Shown here: positions 25,466-33,619 of the stretch, one piece after another
Numbering within the stretch: the stretch's first letter is position 1
Layout: each line of letters starts with the position of its first letter
Assembly: GCF_024756235.1 (NCBI RefSeq)
Contig: NZ_JANUGY010000004.1
Location: 124,001 to 188,000, forward strand
Reading direction: 5' to 3'
DNA length: 64,000 nucleotides
From: Massilia kyonggiensis
GTDB lineage: Bacteria; Pseudomonadota; Gammaproteobacteria; Burkholderiales; Burkholderiaceae_D
Translations under genes and position numbers: made by a program
The notes under the pieces: generated by a model
What the model was told of the DNA's origin: nothing
The model's database searches: none
Seen by the model: the letters and a program-made list of their open reading frames with translations, nothing else

Positions 25466-25783
25466 TCAGCGGATGCCGCTGTCGTAAATGATGCGTACCG
25501 GCGTGAACCGGCCCTTGATCACGGTGACCGTTTGCGCCGGCGCCTGCGGGTAGATGGCGTCGGACGACGGGTGCAGGACGTACGTGCCCGGCTCGAGAAT
25601 GATGCGGAACCGGCCGTCCGCGTCGCTGCGGATCTCGGCCACGTGGCGCCCGGCACCATCTGCCACGCCGATCAGCGCCTCGTACGGGCGCTGGTTGACC
25701 ATGCCCGGCCATTCGACCGGACTAACCGGGCGCAGGATCACCTCGCCGTCGATACCGCTGGTGGCTTGAACTGGAACCATCAT
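25466..25783 (-). CDS. Small carboxypeptidase-regulatory/prealbumin-like domain protein
   Basis: 105 aa, a single beta-sandwich-like domain: GIDGEVILRPVSPVE..., ALIGVADGAGRHVAEIRSDADGRFRIILEPGTYVLHP, then TVTVIKGRFTPVRIIYDSGIR. The pattern DGRFxxxLxPGxYxL with a final TVxVxxGxxTxVxI is that of CarboxypepD_reg-like domains. No signal peptide; function unknown. Two ATGs (25783, 25780) are possible. It converges on the propeller-like gene with no base between the two stops, and lies 40 bp before the integrase stop. Confidence 0.7.
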   Translation of the reverse strand: MMVPVQATSGIDGEVILRPVSPVEWPGMVNQRPYEALIGVADGAGRHVAEIRSDADGRFRIILEPGTYVLHPSSDAIYPQAPAQTVTVIKGRFTPVRIIYDSGIR

Positions 25784-25822
25784 GCATCCAGTATAGCCAC
25801 TAAAACGAGCGACAACCCGCGC

Positions 25823-26986
25823 CTATAGGATCCCGCGGCCGTTCACCGACGCGATGATCTCGTCGTAGCGTTCGTTGTCGGTCTTGTGCAGGTAGGCCGC
25901 CGTCGTCGCGATATTCGCGTGGCCCGCCGTGTCCTGCAGCGTCTTCAACTGCACGCCGTTGTTCGCGTGATTCGTCAGCATGCTGTGGCGCAGCCAGTGC
26001 GCCGATGCCTGGCGCAGCGTGGCGGCCGTGTCGAAATCGCCGCGGCCGTCCGCCACGCCCGCCGCGTCGGCGAAGATCGCCTTGATCGCTTCCGAGGCCG
26101 CCTCGTCCGTGATGCGTGCGAGTGCGCGGCTGCGGCTCGACAACACGAGCGGCGTGCGGTCCGTGCGGTCCGTCTGCGGCAACAGGCCGAACACCTGGCG
26201 GTAGGATCGGAAGGCGTCCAGCATGTCGGGCGGCACCGGCAGGCGGCGCGGCTTGTTGCCCTTGCCGAGGACATCCAGCCACCAGCGGCCGTTGCCTTCC
26301 GTGTAGATCGACCCCATCGATGCACCCACGATTTCGTTCAGGCGCGCGCCCGTGTGCGCGAAGGCGACGAGCAGGAAGCGGTCGCGGGCGCGGCGCTTGA
26401 GGGCTGCCGGCGTGTCGGCCGGCCGGTGCGCAACGGTTTCCAGCGCCAGCGCGATCGCGCCTTGCGTCAGGTAGCGCGTGATCCGGCTCGCGGACGGCGC
26501 GCGGATGTTGCGCACGAGCGCGCCGGGGTTGCGGCGCAGATAGCCTGTCTGCTCCGCAAAGCCCAGCAGGCCCTTTACGGCAATCATCGCCTGGCGCCGG
26601 CTCGCATCGGACAGCGGCCCCGTGAAGGGCCGGTAGCGCGGATCGGTGCGGGGCCACTTCGTCGTGCATACCCACTCGGGCGGCGGGCTCTTGAGGAATT
26701 CCTTGTACGCGTTCAGGTCGGCCACGTTCAGCTGGCCCAGCGTCTTCTTGGCTTCCTCGCGGCACCAGGTCAGGAAGCGGAACAATTCCTTTTGCGTGTT
26801 CTGGATGGATTTCGCGCTCAGTTCGCCGTGAGCGATGAATTCGCGGGCCAGCTCGATGTCGGTGGTCGCTTCCGTGATCGCGTCCTCGGCCTGGCGGAGC
26901 ATCCTGACGTGCAGGCGGCCGCTTGCGCCGGTCGTGATCGCTTCCGGAATCGTTGGACCAAGGTCGATGGGCGTGAAGTTCGGCAT
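25823..26986 (-). CDS. Tyrosine recombinase/integrase, LexA-box controlled
   Basis: 387 aa. An N-terminal SAM-like core-binding domain (about 55-150) precedes a catalytic domain with all active-site residues: Arg215 (TGARLNEI), Lys242 (GKGNK), His330 and Arg333 (HWLRH), His356 (GHANI) and the nucleophile Tyr365 (TTAAYLHK). It cuts and rejoins DNA at specific sites. The gene is not next to a tRNA, att-like repeats or phage genes, so it is an orphan or a chromosomal recombinase. A near-perfect LexA box ends 15 bp before the start codon, so expression probably rises with DNA damage. No strong RBS is seen. Confidence 0.9.
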   Translation of the reverse strand: MPNFTPIDLGPTIPEAITTGASGRLHVRMLRQAEDAITEATTDIELAREFIAHGELSAKSIQNTQKELFRFLTWCREEAKKTLGQLNVADLNAYKEFLKSPPPEWVCTTKWPRTDPRYRPFTGPLSDASRRQAMIAVKGLLGFAEQTGYLRRNPGALVRNIRAPSASRITRYLTQGAIALALETVAHRPADTPAALKRRARDRFLLVAFAHTGARLNEIVGASMGSIYTEGNGRWWLDVLGKGNKPRRLPVPPDMLDAFRSYRQVFGLLPQTDRTDRTPLVLSSRSRALARITDEAASEAIKAIFADAAGVADGRGDFDTAATLRQASAHWLRHSMLTNHANNGVQLKTLQDTAGHANIATTAAYLHKTDNERYDEIIASVNGRGIL

Positions 26987-27000
26987 GGCGGTGCTGATAT

Positions 27001-27020
27001 AACTGTGTTTTTATACAGTA
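27001..27020. promoter_or_regulatory. LexA (SOS) box upstream of the integrase
   Basis: AACTGT-GTTTTTAT-ACAGTA contains CTGT-N8-ACAG with an AT-rich centre and the flanking TA, matching the gammaproteobacterial/betaproteobacterial SOS consensus very closely. It overlaps the only AT-rich promoter-like segment before the integrase (TATACT and TATAAA on the minus strand). LexA repression is inferred from the match. Confidence 0.75.
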
Positions 27021-27059
27021 TAACAGCTCGGCCGCGCGCGGCACAGCGCCGGATTTGAT

Positions 27060-27632
27060 CTAGTCGGCCAATCCTTGCCGCGTCGCTGCCAGGATCTCGT
27101 CGCCCAGAGCCGGATCCTCGACGGCCCGCGCCAGCGCGACCGCGCCCACCATCGCCGCAAGCGCCAGGATCGCGTCGGCCCGCGCGTCCGCTTGTGAACC
27201 CGCTCCTGTACGGCGCTTGCCCGGCAACGCACGCATCAGGCGGTCGATGGCGCCTTTCACGTGGGCCGTGAACGGGCCGCGCGTGGCCGGCTCCTTCGCG
27301 GCGTCGGCGGCGAGCGCCGTCATCAGGCAACCGGCGCCGGCGCTGTCGACGTGGCGCCGGCTCAGGTACAGGTCGAGATAGGCCGCGATCCCCTGTTCCG
27401 CCACGATGCGGTCGAAATCGGCTTGCGTCCGGGACGACAGGTCGGCCAGCGCCTCGGCCATCAACGCTTCCTTGGAGGCGAAATGATTGTAGAACGGCCC
27501 GTGCGTGAGGCCGGTCGCCTTCATGATCTCGCCGACGCTGACGCCCGCGAAGCCGCGTTCGCGGAACAGGCGGCCCGCTTCCTCCAGGATGCGGCGGTGC
27601 TTGGCGGCAGTTTCTTCCGGTGGATAGCGCAT
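27060..27632 (-). CDS. TetR-family transcriptional repressor
   Basis: 190 aa. N-terminal helix-turn-helix: RRILEEAGRLFRERGFAGVSVGEIMKATGLTHGPFYNHFASKEALMAEAL, classic TetR. The C-terminal ligand/dimer domain resembles the TetR_C group (LDLYLSRRHVDSAGAGCLMTALAAD), often seen with SDR or oxidoreductase targets. ATG 27632 has GGAGG 9 nt upstream; the ORF's earlier ATG at 27686 is rejected. It is divergent from the SDR gene, with an operator overlapping its own -35 box, so it probably represses both. Ligand unknown. Confidence 0.92.
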   Translation of the reverse strand: MRYPPEETAAKHRRILEEAGRLFRERGFAGVSVGEIMKATGLTHGPFYNHFASKEALMAEALADLSSRTQADFDRIVAEQGIAAYLDLYLSRRHVDSAGAGCLMTALAADAAKEPATRGPFTAHVKGAIDRLMRALPGKRRTGAGSQADARADAILALAAMVGAVALARAVEDPALGDEILAATRQGLAD

Positions 27633-27672
27633 GACTATTGCCTCCATATAATTTGCAAGGTTGACGGCAAAC

Positions 27673-27701
27673 ATTATATCCATCATGCTTCATCCATCCA
27701 A
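27673..27701 (-). promoter_or_regulatory. tetR promoter
   Basis: On the minus strand TTGGAT, 17 bp, then TATAAT (27673-27678). The -35 overlaps the edge of the palindromic operator, which fits autorepression. The opposite strand has TTGACG (27661-27666) with 17 bp before CATGCT, a weaker candidate for the SDR promoter, placing the operator just after its start point. Confidence 0.55.
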
Positions 27702-27722
27702 ACATGACGATCATCATGTTTG
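27699..27722. promoter_or_regulatory. TetR operator in the tetR/SDR intergenic region
   Basis: Arms CAAACATGA (27699-27707) and TCATGTTTG (27714-27722) are perfect complements around CGATCA, giving a 24-bp palindrome with one mismatched inner pair. It overlaps the tetR -35. A near copy lies at 6084-6105. Confidence 0.75.
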
Positions 27723-27751
27723 CGTTCAACCCCACCATCGAGGAGCACATC

Positions 27752-28552
27752 ATGAGCAAAGCACAGCAAGGCACGGCCATCGTCACGGGCGCATCCGCAG
27801 GCCTGGGCAGGATCTACGCGGACCGCCTGGCCCGCCGCGGGTACGACCTCGTCCTCGTCGCCCGCCGCGGCGACAAGCTGGCCGAACTGGCCGATACGCT
27901 GTCAACGGCGTATGGCGTGCAGGTCCGTCCCTTCGTTGCCGACCTAAGCCGCAGCACCGACGTCGAGCGCCTTGCCGATCTGATCCGTGACGACGCAAGC
28001 GTCACCATGCTCGTGAATAATGCCGGCGTCTCGGTGTCGGGTTCCACGACGACCCTGAATCCGGCCGACGTCGCGTGGCAGCAGGCAATCAACGTGGACG
28101 CCGTCAACCGCCTGAGTCTTGCCGCACTGCCTAAGTTCCTCGAGCGCGACCGCGGCACCCTTGTGAATATCTCCTCGATCCTCGGATTCGGCTTCCTGCC
28201 GTCGAGCACCTTCTACAGTGCCGGCAAGGGCCATGTGGCGAACCTGACCCGCGCCCTGCAGAACGAGGTGCAGGGTACGAATGTCCGCGTGCAACTGGTG
28301 GCGCCGTCGGTGACGGCCACGGAGATCTGGGAAGAAGACCGCCTGAATGCGATGGACCCGCGCATCGTGATGTCGGCCGAGGATTGCGTGGATGCGGCCC
28401 TGGCCGGCCTCGACCTGGGCGAACGGGTGACCTTCCCGTCCGTCGAGGATGCGCAGCTATGGAAGAATTTCGAGGAAGCCGCCGCGAAACTGATGCAGGG
28501 CGCGATGAGCGGCAGGCCGGCCTCGCGCTACCAGGCCGCCGCGCACGCTTGA
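27752..28552 (+). CDS. Short-chain dehydrogenase/reductase
   Basis: 266 aa. Rossmann cofactor motif TGASAGLG (near residues 12-19), NNAG, and catalytic Ser...YSAGK. RRGDKLAEL after beta-2 (an Arg following the second strand) favours NADP(H). It reduces or oxidises an unknown carbonyl/alcohol. ATG 27752 with GAGGAG upstream was chosen over the earlier ATG in the ORF. Divergent from tetR, it is the most likely target of that repressor; such pairs are often induced by the SDR substrate. Confidence 0.9.
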   Translation: MSKAQQGTAIVTGASAGLGRIYADRLARRGYDLVLVARRGDKLAELADTLSTAYGVQVRPFVADLSRSTDVERLADLIRDDASVTMLVNNAGVSVSGSTTTLNPADVAWQQAINVDAVNRLSLAALPKFLERDRGTLVNISSILGFGFLPSSTFYSAGKGHVANLTRALQNEVQGTNVRVQLVAPSVTATEIWEEDRLNAMDPRIVMSAEDCVDAALAGLDLGERVTFPSVEDAQLWKNFEEAAAKLMQGAMSGRPASRYQAAAHA

Positions 28553-28622
28553 ACCGTGTTTGCAGCCCGGCCGCGCCTACGGGACAATGACCGTGACGAC
28601 CCGTACACCGAAAGGAGCATGC

Positions 28623-28901
28623 ATGAGCATCACGGTAAAGAACACGACGCCCGACACGACGCGCGTCACCCTGTTCGGCGAACTGCGCGACGGCAGCTTC
28701 GACGCGAAGATCATGGCCGAGACGGATGTACCGTACACGCGTTGCTGGGACGATGAAGTCGAGCAACGCATCGTCTACATCCAGCCCGATCCCGACCAGT
28801 TGAAGGCGATCCTCGCCGCGCTCAACGAGCGGCGCCTGACGATCGAACAGTTGCAGGAATTCGGCAGCGTGGGCGGTGGAACCTCCGAGATTCCGGTCTG
28901 A
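28623..28901 (+). CDS. Small conserved-type protein of unknown function
   Basis: 92 aa, beginning MSITVKNTTPDTTRVTLFGEL, with strong RBS AAAGGAG 5 nt upstream. Predicted short beta-strands then a helix (PDPDQLKAILAALNERRLTIEQLQEF) and a flexible Gly-rich end. No motif I can name. It is 70 bp after the SDR and 88 bp before the next small gene, all on the plus strand. Reported as real because of its RBS and third-position GC pattern. Confidence 0.6.
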   Translation: MSITVKNTTPDTTRVTLFGELRDGSFDAKIMAETDVPYTRCWDDEVEQRIVYIQPDPDQLKAILAALNERRLTIEQLQEFGSVGGGTSEIPV

Positions 28902-28989
28902 TCCTACATGCGCACGCCGTGCCTGCCGACAGACGGGCGGCGTGCGCACGGCGACAATCGCTCATCTATTGACAGATCAGGAGGCGAAC

Positions 28990-29337
28990 ATGAACGCGAA
29001 ATCGACGACGATCGGTGTCGGCAACCCGACCAGCGGCGAAGAAGGCAGCACCCTCACCCACGAAACGATGGCCGAGACGGGCGGCAGCGGTACCCAGCCA
29101 CGTCCCGAAGAAGAAGCGCCGATGTCGCGCGGCAGCAGCCAGTCCGGCGACGCCGGCAACCGCCAGGGCGAGCGGGACGAGCCGGCCGAAGGCGAAGGCA
29201 CGGCCGCGACGGCCATCAACCGCGGCTACCAGGATACGCGCAGCCGCCAGGCCAGCCCCGGCTCGACGGGCCTCGGGTCGCCGGAAACGGGCGGCAACCA
29301 GAGCGAAGACGACCTGGCACCGCCCCGCCGCGACTGA
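28990..29337 (+). CDS. Small hydrophilic, probably disordered protein
   Basis: 115 aa, rich in Gly, Ser, Glu, Thr and Gln, lacking hydrophobic core segments (EGSTLTHETMAETGG, SRGSSQSGDAGNRQGERDEP). AGGAGG lies directly before ATG 28990. The composition resembles hydrophilin/stress proteins that protect against drying or heat, as do the genes at 51526 and 60538. No catalytic motif. It converges on the cysteine-rich protein with 4 bp between stops. Confidence 0.6.
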   Translation: MNAKSTTIGVGNPTSGEEGSTLTHETMAETGGSGTQPRPEEEAPMSRGSSQSGDAGNRQGERDEPAEGEGTAATAINRGYQDTRSRQASPGSTGLGSPETGGNQSEDDLAPPRRD

Positions 29338-29341
29338 CCGG

Positions 29342-29677
29342 TCAGGCCGCGCCGGCCATGCGCCGGCACGCGTCCGCGCAGGCGCGGCACGCTTGTGCGC
29401 ATGCCTGGCAATGGTCCATATCGTGCTTGCCACACTCGTCGCCGCAGGCGGTGCACACGTCCGCGCACAGGCGGCACACATCGCGGGCGAAGTCGCTGCC
29501 GCGCGCCATGAAGGCAGCGGCCGTGCGGCAGATCTGGGCGCAGTCCATGTCCAGCGCGATGCAGCGCGCCATCATCTTGACGTCGTCTTCCTGCAGGCAC
29601 GCCGTGGAACAGTGGTCGCAGGCGGCCGCGCAGGCCTGGCAGGCCTCGATACAGGCTTTGAAATCATCGTAAGACAT
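29342..29677 (-). CDS. Four-helix-bundle copper-storage-like (Csp/DUF326) protein
   Basis: 111 aa with 19 cysteines, mostly as CxxxC/CxxC repeats on helices (C-x3-C-x2-C-x3-C-x2-C-x3-C in the first 28 residues, and again from 69-83 and 91-105). This is the pattern of cytosolic Csp proteins, where Cys line the inside of a four-helix bundle and hold many Cu(I) ions. No signal peptide, so cytosolic (Csp3-like). AGGAGG precedes tandem ATGs; the second (29677) has better spacing. A link with the copper-dependent tyrosinase is only speculative. Confidence 0.88.
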   Translation of the reverse strand: MSYDDFKACIEACQACAAACDHCSTACLQEDDVKMMARCIALDMDCAQICRTAAAFMARGSDFARDVCRLCADVCTACGDECGKHDMDHCQACAQACRACADACRRMAGAA

Positions 29678-29709
29678 CATTCCTCCTGTCGGATATGGAT
29701 GGATGAAGC

Positions 29710-30999
29710 CTATTTTTGCCCAACGCTCCGGATGATGGCGCCACCCTTCATGACGAACTTCACGCGCGTCAGTTCGGCCGGATCCGCCAGGGGATCGCCG
29801 CTGACGGCGATGACGTCCGCATACTTGCCCGGCGTGATCGACCCGACGCGATCCTTCCAGCCCAGCAGGTCGGCACCGTTGATCGTCGCGGCCTGGATCG
29901 CCTGCATGGGCGACATGCCGTACTTGACCATGTAGAAGAACTGGCGGGCATTGTCGCCGTGCGGATAGACGCCCGCGTCGGTGCCGAACGCCATCTTGTC
30001 GCCACCCTTGTAGGCCTTGCGGAAGTTATCGCGCTGCAGTTGTCCGACCATGCGCTCTTTCTCCAGCGACTCGGGCAGCATGCCGGCCTTGGCGCCTTCC
30101 TGCAGGATGAAGTCGTCGTTATAGATGTCCATGACGAGATAAGTCCCTTTTTCGCGCGCCAGGCGGATGCCTTCGTCGTCGATCAGGCTCGCATGCTCGA
30201 CGGAGTCGACGCCGGCCAGGATCGCGTCGCGGATGCTGCTGGCGCCGTGCGCGTGCGCGGCCACACGGCGGCCCAGTTTATGGGCTTCCTCGACGATGGC
30301 CTTCATCTCTTCCAGGGTCAGCTGCTGGGCGCCCGCTTCGTCGCCCTTCGACAGCACGCCGCCGGATGCGCAGATCTTGATGGTGTCCGCGCCGAACTTC
30401 GCCATCTCGCGCACCTTGGCGCGCGCGGCCCACGGACCGTCGGCCACCCCGTTCTCCGTGAAATGGAAATCGTGCGGCAGCAGGTTGTTGTCGCAGTGGC
30501 CGCCCTGGATGCCGATGGCGTAGCCGGCCACGCGCATGCGCGGACCCGGCAGTTCGCCGTCGTTGATGGCGTCGCGCAGCGCCACGTCGCCGAAGCCGCT
30601 CGCGCCCACGTTACGCACGGACGTGAAGCCGGCCTCGAGCGTACGTCGCGCCGCGTAGGCGCCGTACATGGCGGCGCGGATGTCGGACACGCCCAGCGAG
30701 CGGTAGCCATGCAGGTTCGGGTCGCCGGTCAGGTGGACGTGGGCGTCGATGAGGCCCGGCAGCACGGTTTCGCGCGACAGGTCGATCACCTGGGCGCCGG
30801 CCGGCACGGTCGTGCTCGCGCTTGGGCCGACGTCCGTGATGCGTTCGCCGCTGACGAGGATGGTCTGGTCCTGCAGCACTTTGCCGGCGACGACGTCGAC
30901 GAGTTTGCCGGCACGGATGGCGACGACCTGGTCGGCGGCCGTGGCCGGCAACGTCAGGGTGAGCATGGCCAGTGCGGCCGCGAGCGGTGTCTTGTTCAT
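29710..30999 (-). CDS. Exported amidohydrolase (imidazolonepropionase/Xaa-Pro dipeptidase-like)
   Basis: 429 aa. Signal peptide (LAAALAMLTLTLPATAAD). Metal-dependent hydrolase barrel with DAHVHL, the conserved Lys in DTIKICASGG, AHAHG, SVEHAS, and FGTDAGVYPHGDN. It ends with LLGWKDRVGSITPGKYADVIAVSGDPL, normal for this family. These enzymes hydrolyse N-acyl amino acids, prolidase-type dipeptides or organophosphates in the periplasm. The start overlaps the pnuC stop (ATGA), so the two are co-transcribed; the functional link is unclear. Confidence 0.88.
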   Translation of the reverse strand: MNKTPLAAALAMLTLTLPATAADQVVAIRAGKLVDVVAGKVLQDQTILVSGERITDVGPSASTTVPAGAQVIDLSRETVLPGLIDAHVHLTGDPNLHGYRSLGVSDIRAAMYGAYAARRTLEAGFTSVRNVGASGFGDVALRDAINDGELPGPRMRVAGYAIGIQGGHCDNNLLPHDFHFTENGVADGPWAARAKVREMAKFGADTIKICASGGVLSKGDEAGAQQLTLEEMKAIVEEAHKLGRRVAAHAHGASSIRDAILAGVDSVEHASLIDDEGIRLAREKGTYLVMDIYNDDFILQEGAKAGMLPESLEKERMVGQLQRDNFRKAYKGGDKMAFGTDAGVYPHGDNARQFFYMVKYGMSPMQAIQAATINGADLLGWKDRVGSITPGKYADVIAVSGDPLADPAELTRVKFVMKGGAIIRSVGQK

Positions 31000-31580
31000 G
31001 TGGTGGGACTCTCGGATAAAAGAGGTTGCGCAGCCAGTCGGTACCAGTTGCGCCAGGAAACGATGGCATTGATCCAGAAACCGGCATACAGAACGGCCGT
31101 CAGGACGAGGCCGCGGCTCAGGTACAAAGGCGCGGCGATGGAGTTCACCAGCAGCCAGAACGCCCAGTTCTCGACGCGGCGCTGCATCATGAGCACCTGG
31201 CCGATGATGGAAAAGACGAGGACGGCGGAATCGAGGAACGGTGCGTAGGCGTCGGTCGTGAAGTGCAGCAGCGCCCCGTAGCCGGCCGTGGCGGCGACGC
31301 CGAGCGGCACCGTCCACGCGAGATTCGCCGCGCTGGCGTGGGTGATCGGCAGGGGCTCGCCGTGGTCGCCGCGCATCCACTTCCACCAGCCGACGGCATT
31401 GGTGGCGACGAAAAACACCTGCAGGGCGACGTCGGCGTACAGGCGGTTCTGCGCGAACAGCACCCCGAACAGCGTGCAGCCGACGATGCCCGTCCACCAC
31501 GTATGGACGTTGTTGCGTCCGGCCAGCAGGATGGACACCGCGACAAATCCGTTCGCCGCCAGTTCGAGCGGCGCGATCAT
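30996..31580 (-). CDS. pnuC: PnuC-family nicotinamide riboside transporter
   Basis: 194 aa, about 6-7 transmembrane helices. Family motifs include the WWTGIVGCTLFGVLFAQNRLYADVALQVFFVATNAVGWWKW stretch (31 to 72), where the W-x-W pair is typical of PnuC. It is an inner-membrane facilitated transporter for nicotinamide riboside or, in paralogues, thiamine (PnuT). ATG 31580 starts at the usual family N-terminus; GTG 31613 is also in frame but its RBS is too close. The ATGA overlap with the amidohydrolase and nearby nadB/nadAC suggest NAD precursors, but no riboswitch was seen. Confidence 0.85.
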   Translation of the reverse strand: MIAPLELAANGFVAVSILLAGRNNVHTWWTGIVGCTLFGVLFAQNRLYADVALQVFFVATNAVGWWKWMRGDHGEPLPITHASAANLAWTVPLGVAATAGYGALLHFTTDAYAPFLDSAVLVFSIIGQVLMMQRRVENWAFWLLVNSIAAPLYLSRGLVLTAVLYAGFWINAIVSWRNWYRLAAQPLLSESPTT

Positions 31581-31672
31581 CGCGCCCGGCCCTGCCCGTC
31601 CTTTTTCATGCACGCTCCTTGAAGAAGCGTGTACTGTACGCCACCCCCTCCGATTCTTGCAAGAGAGGAATG

Positions 31673-32170
31673 TTACAGCTTCAGTGTCCGGTGTTCCGCA
31701 TCGACGTCCGGCCGGGTGCCCGTCATGGCCGCCTTCGCGTAGGCGAACAGGCGGACCATCTTGCTGTCGTGCGAATCCCAGTATTCCGCGGAGTGCGGCT
31801 CGACGCGGATCAGCACGGCGTGCTCGTCGTCCGGGCCGGCCGGGAACCACGCTTGCACGCCGGCGTTCCACATGGCGCGGATGCGTTCGCGGTCGACGAC
31901 GCGCTCGGCCAGGCCGCTGACCGACACGAACAGGCTGTCTTCCGGCTTCGCGAACGACAGGTTCACCTGCGGGCGATGGGCGATGCAATCCCACAGCGCC
32001 GTCTGCGTGGACGTGAAGAACCAGACGCCGCCCGCGTCGTCGACCTCTTCCTGCGTCATCGGCTGGCTCAGAAGGTGACCGTGTTCGTCCTGCCACGTGA
32101 ACATGGGGAAGCGGACTTCCTTGATCCGCGATTTCAGGTCGGCGATGTCTTTGCTGTCGTGTGTGCTCAT
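31673..32170 (-). CDS. Pyridoxamine-phosphate-oxidase-like flavin-binding stress protein
   Basis: 165 aa, split-barrel FMN-binding fold of the general stress protein 26 group: FPMFTWQDEHGHLLSQPMTQ, GVWFFTS, VNLSFAKPEDSLFVSVSG, ending FAYAKAAMTG. Binds FMN, F420 or haem; substrate not predictable. RBS AGGAACC before ATG. It lies 60 bp upstream of pnuC on the same strand. Confidence 0.85.
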   Translation of the reverse strand: MSTHDSKDIADLKSRIKEVRFPMFTWQDEHGHLLSQPMTQEEVDDAGGVWFFTSTQTALWDCIAHRPQVNLSFAKPEDSLFVSVSGLAERVVDRERIRAMWNAGVQAWFPAGPDDEHAVLIRVEPHSAEYWDSHDSKMVRLFAYAKAAMTGTRPDVDAEHRTLKL

Positions 32171-32353
32171 GGTGGTTCCTCGTGCGATTGGAGCCGCTAT
32201 CGTAGACGGCGCCCGTCCCGCGGTCCGTGCGGCGGCGTACGGATGGCTTGCACACCTGACTTTTGAGGCGGGTCAACAGTGTCGGCGAGCAGAAAAAATG
32301 CCGCGTTGCAGCGCAATATAATCAGCCATCTCGTTTCATTGACGGGTGACGCC

Positions 32354-33541
32354 ATGGGTTCCCTGCTCGAGCCGGACGAACGGCCACGCCTCGTCGTTCA
32401 CGTGATCGACGCGCTCGACGCCGCCGTGACGGAAACCAGCCTGTTGAACCTGATCCGCCACCTGCCGCCCGAGCGCTACCGCCACGCCATCGTCTGCATG
32501 CATGACCGCGGCGGCCGCCAAGGCGATGTCCGCGAGCACGGGGTCGAGGTCGTCAACCTGCACAAGCGGTCCGGGACCGATCCCTTGCACTACCTGCGCA
32601 TGTTCGGCGTGCTGCGCGCGCTGCGGCCCGACCTCATCCACACGCGCGACGGCGCCGGCCTGGCGGCGCAGGTGATCGCGGCGCTGGCCGGGGTCAAGCT
32701 GCGCGTGCATGCGGAGCACGGGCGCGGCGCGGCACAGGCGCACGGCGGCGTCGGCGCGCGCCTGCTGCGCCGGCTGCTGTGCCCGCTCATCGATCATTAC
32801 ATCGCCGCCAGCAGCGATCTGGAGGAATGGCTTGTGGAATCCGTCGGGGCGGAACCGGCGCGCGTGTCGCAGATCGCGAACGGCGTCGACAGCGTGCAAT
32901 TCCACCCACGGCTCGGACCGTCCGCCGCCGTCGGGCCGCCCGGGTTCATGCATGACGGCGCGTTCGTCGTCGGGAGTGTCGGCCGGATGGACGCGGCGGG
33001 CAACCACACGACCCTCGTCGAGGCGTTCCTGCGCCTGATCGCGTCGCCGCATCCGGCGCACCAGCGGCTGCGGCTGCTGCTCGTCGGCGACGGCCCGGAG
33101 CGTGCCGAGTGCCAGGCGCTGCTGCACCGGGCCGGCGCGGCCTCGCGCGCGTGGCTGGCTGGCGCCCGTGCCGACGTGCCCCAGCTGATGCGCGCGATGG
33201 ACTTGTTCGTGCTGCCGTCCCGCGCGGAGGACCGGGCCAACGCGATCCTGCAGGCGATGGCGACGGGGCTGCCGGTCGTCGCATCGGCCGTCGGCGGCAA
33301 CACGGAACTCGTGCATCCGGGCTTTACCGGCATCCTCGTGCCGCCCATGTCGACGGAATTGCTGGCGGCCGCGATCGCCGATTACTGCAGGATTCCGGAC
33401 ATGGCGGCCCGCCACGGGGCGCGGGCGCGCAGCCAGGTCATCGCCCGCCACAGCATGCCGGCGATGGCCCGCGACTACCTGGCCGTCTACGACGCCCTCA
33501 CGGGGAGCGAGGCGCCGGGAGGCGTCCGCAGGGGATGCTGA
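32354..33541 (+). CDS. Glycosyltransferase, PEP-CTERM/EpsH1-associated sugar transferase type
   Basis: 395 aa GT4-type enzyme. The opening LVVHVIDALDAAVTETSLLNLIRHLPPERYRHAIVCM matches the sugar transferases found with PEP-CTERM/EpsH systems. The donor site includes FVVGSVGRMDAAGNHTTLVEAF and FVLPSRAEDRANAILQAMATGLPVVASAVGGNTELV (normally with Glu before the GxxN). It would extend an exopolysaccharide. ATG 32354 is preferred, though the RBS is weak; GTG 32279 is in frame upstream. It stands alone, 9 kb from the polysaccharide operon and 6 bp-scale distant from no partner. Confidence 0.83.
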   Translation: MGSLLEPDERPRLVVHVIDALDAAVTETSLLNLIRHLPPERYRHAIVCMHDRGGRQGDVREHGVEVVNLHKRSGTDPLHYLRMFGVLRALRPDLIHTRDGAGLAAQVIAALAGVKLRVHAEHGRGAAQAHGGVGARLLRRLLCPLIDHYIAASSDLEEWLVESVGAEPARVSQIANGVDSVQFHPRLGPSAAVGPPGFMHDGAFVVGSVGRMDAAGNHTTLVEAFLRLIASPHPAHQRLRLLLVGDGPERAECQALLHRAGAASRAWLAGARADVPQLMRAMDLFVLPSRAEDRANAILQAMATGLPVVASAVGGNTELVHPGFTGILVPPMSTELLAAAIADYCRIPDMAARHGARARSQVIARHSMPAMARDYLAVYDALTGSEAPGGVRRGC

Positions 33542-33553
33542 ACAGCGGCATCT

Positions 33554-33583
33554 TCGACATAGCCGCGCCAAATCGTCTATAGT
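33554..33583 (+). promoter_or_regulatory. nadB promoter candidate
   Basis: TCGACA (33554-33559), 18 bp, then TATAGT (33578-33583), with the nadB ATG 37 bp downstream. The -10 is good, the -35 moderate. Confidence 0.4.
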
Positions 33584-33619
33584 GATGCCTCTTTACAAAA
33601 GCAAAACCAAGAGAGTGCG

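Noticed and set aside
27633..27686. Longer TetR start (MMDIMFAV...)
   Set aside because: It would place the -10 box inside the gene; ATG 27632 has GGAGG correctly spaced.
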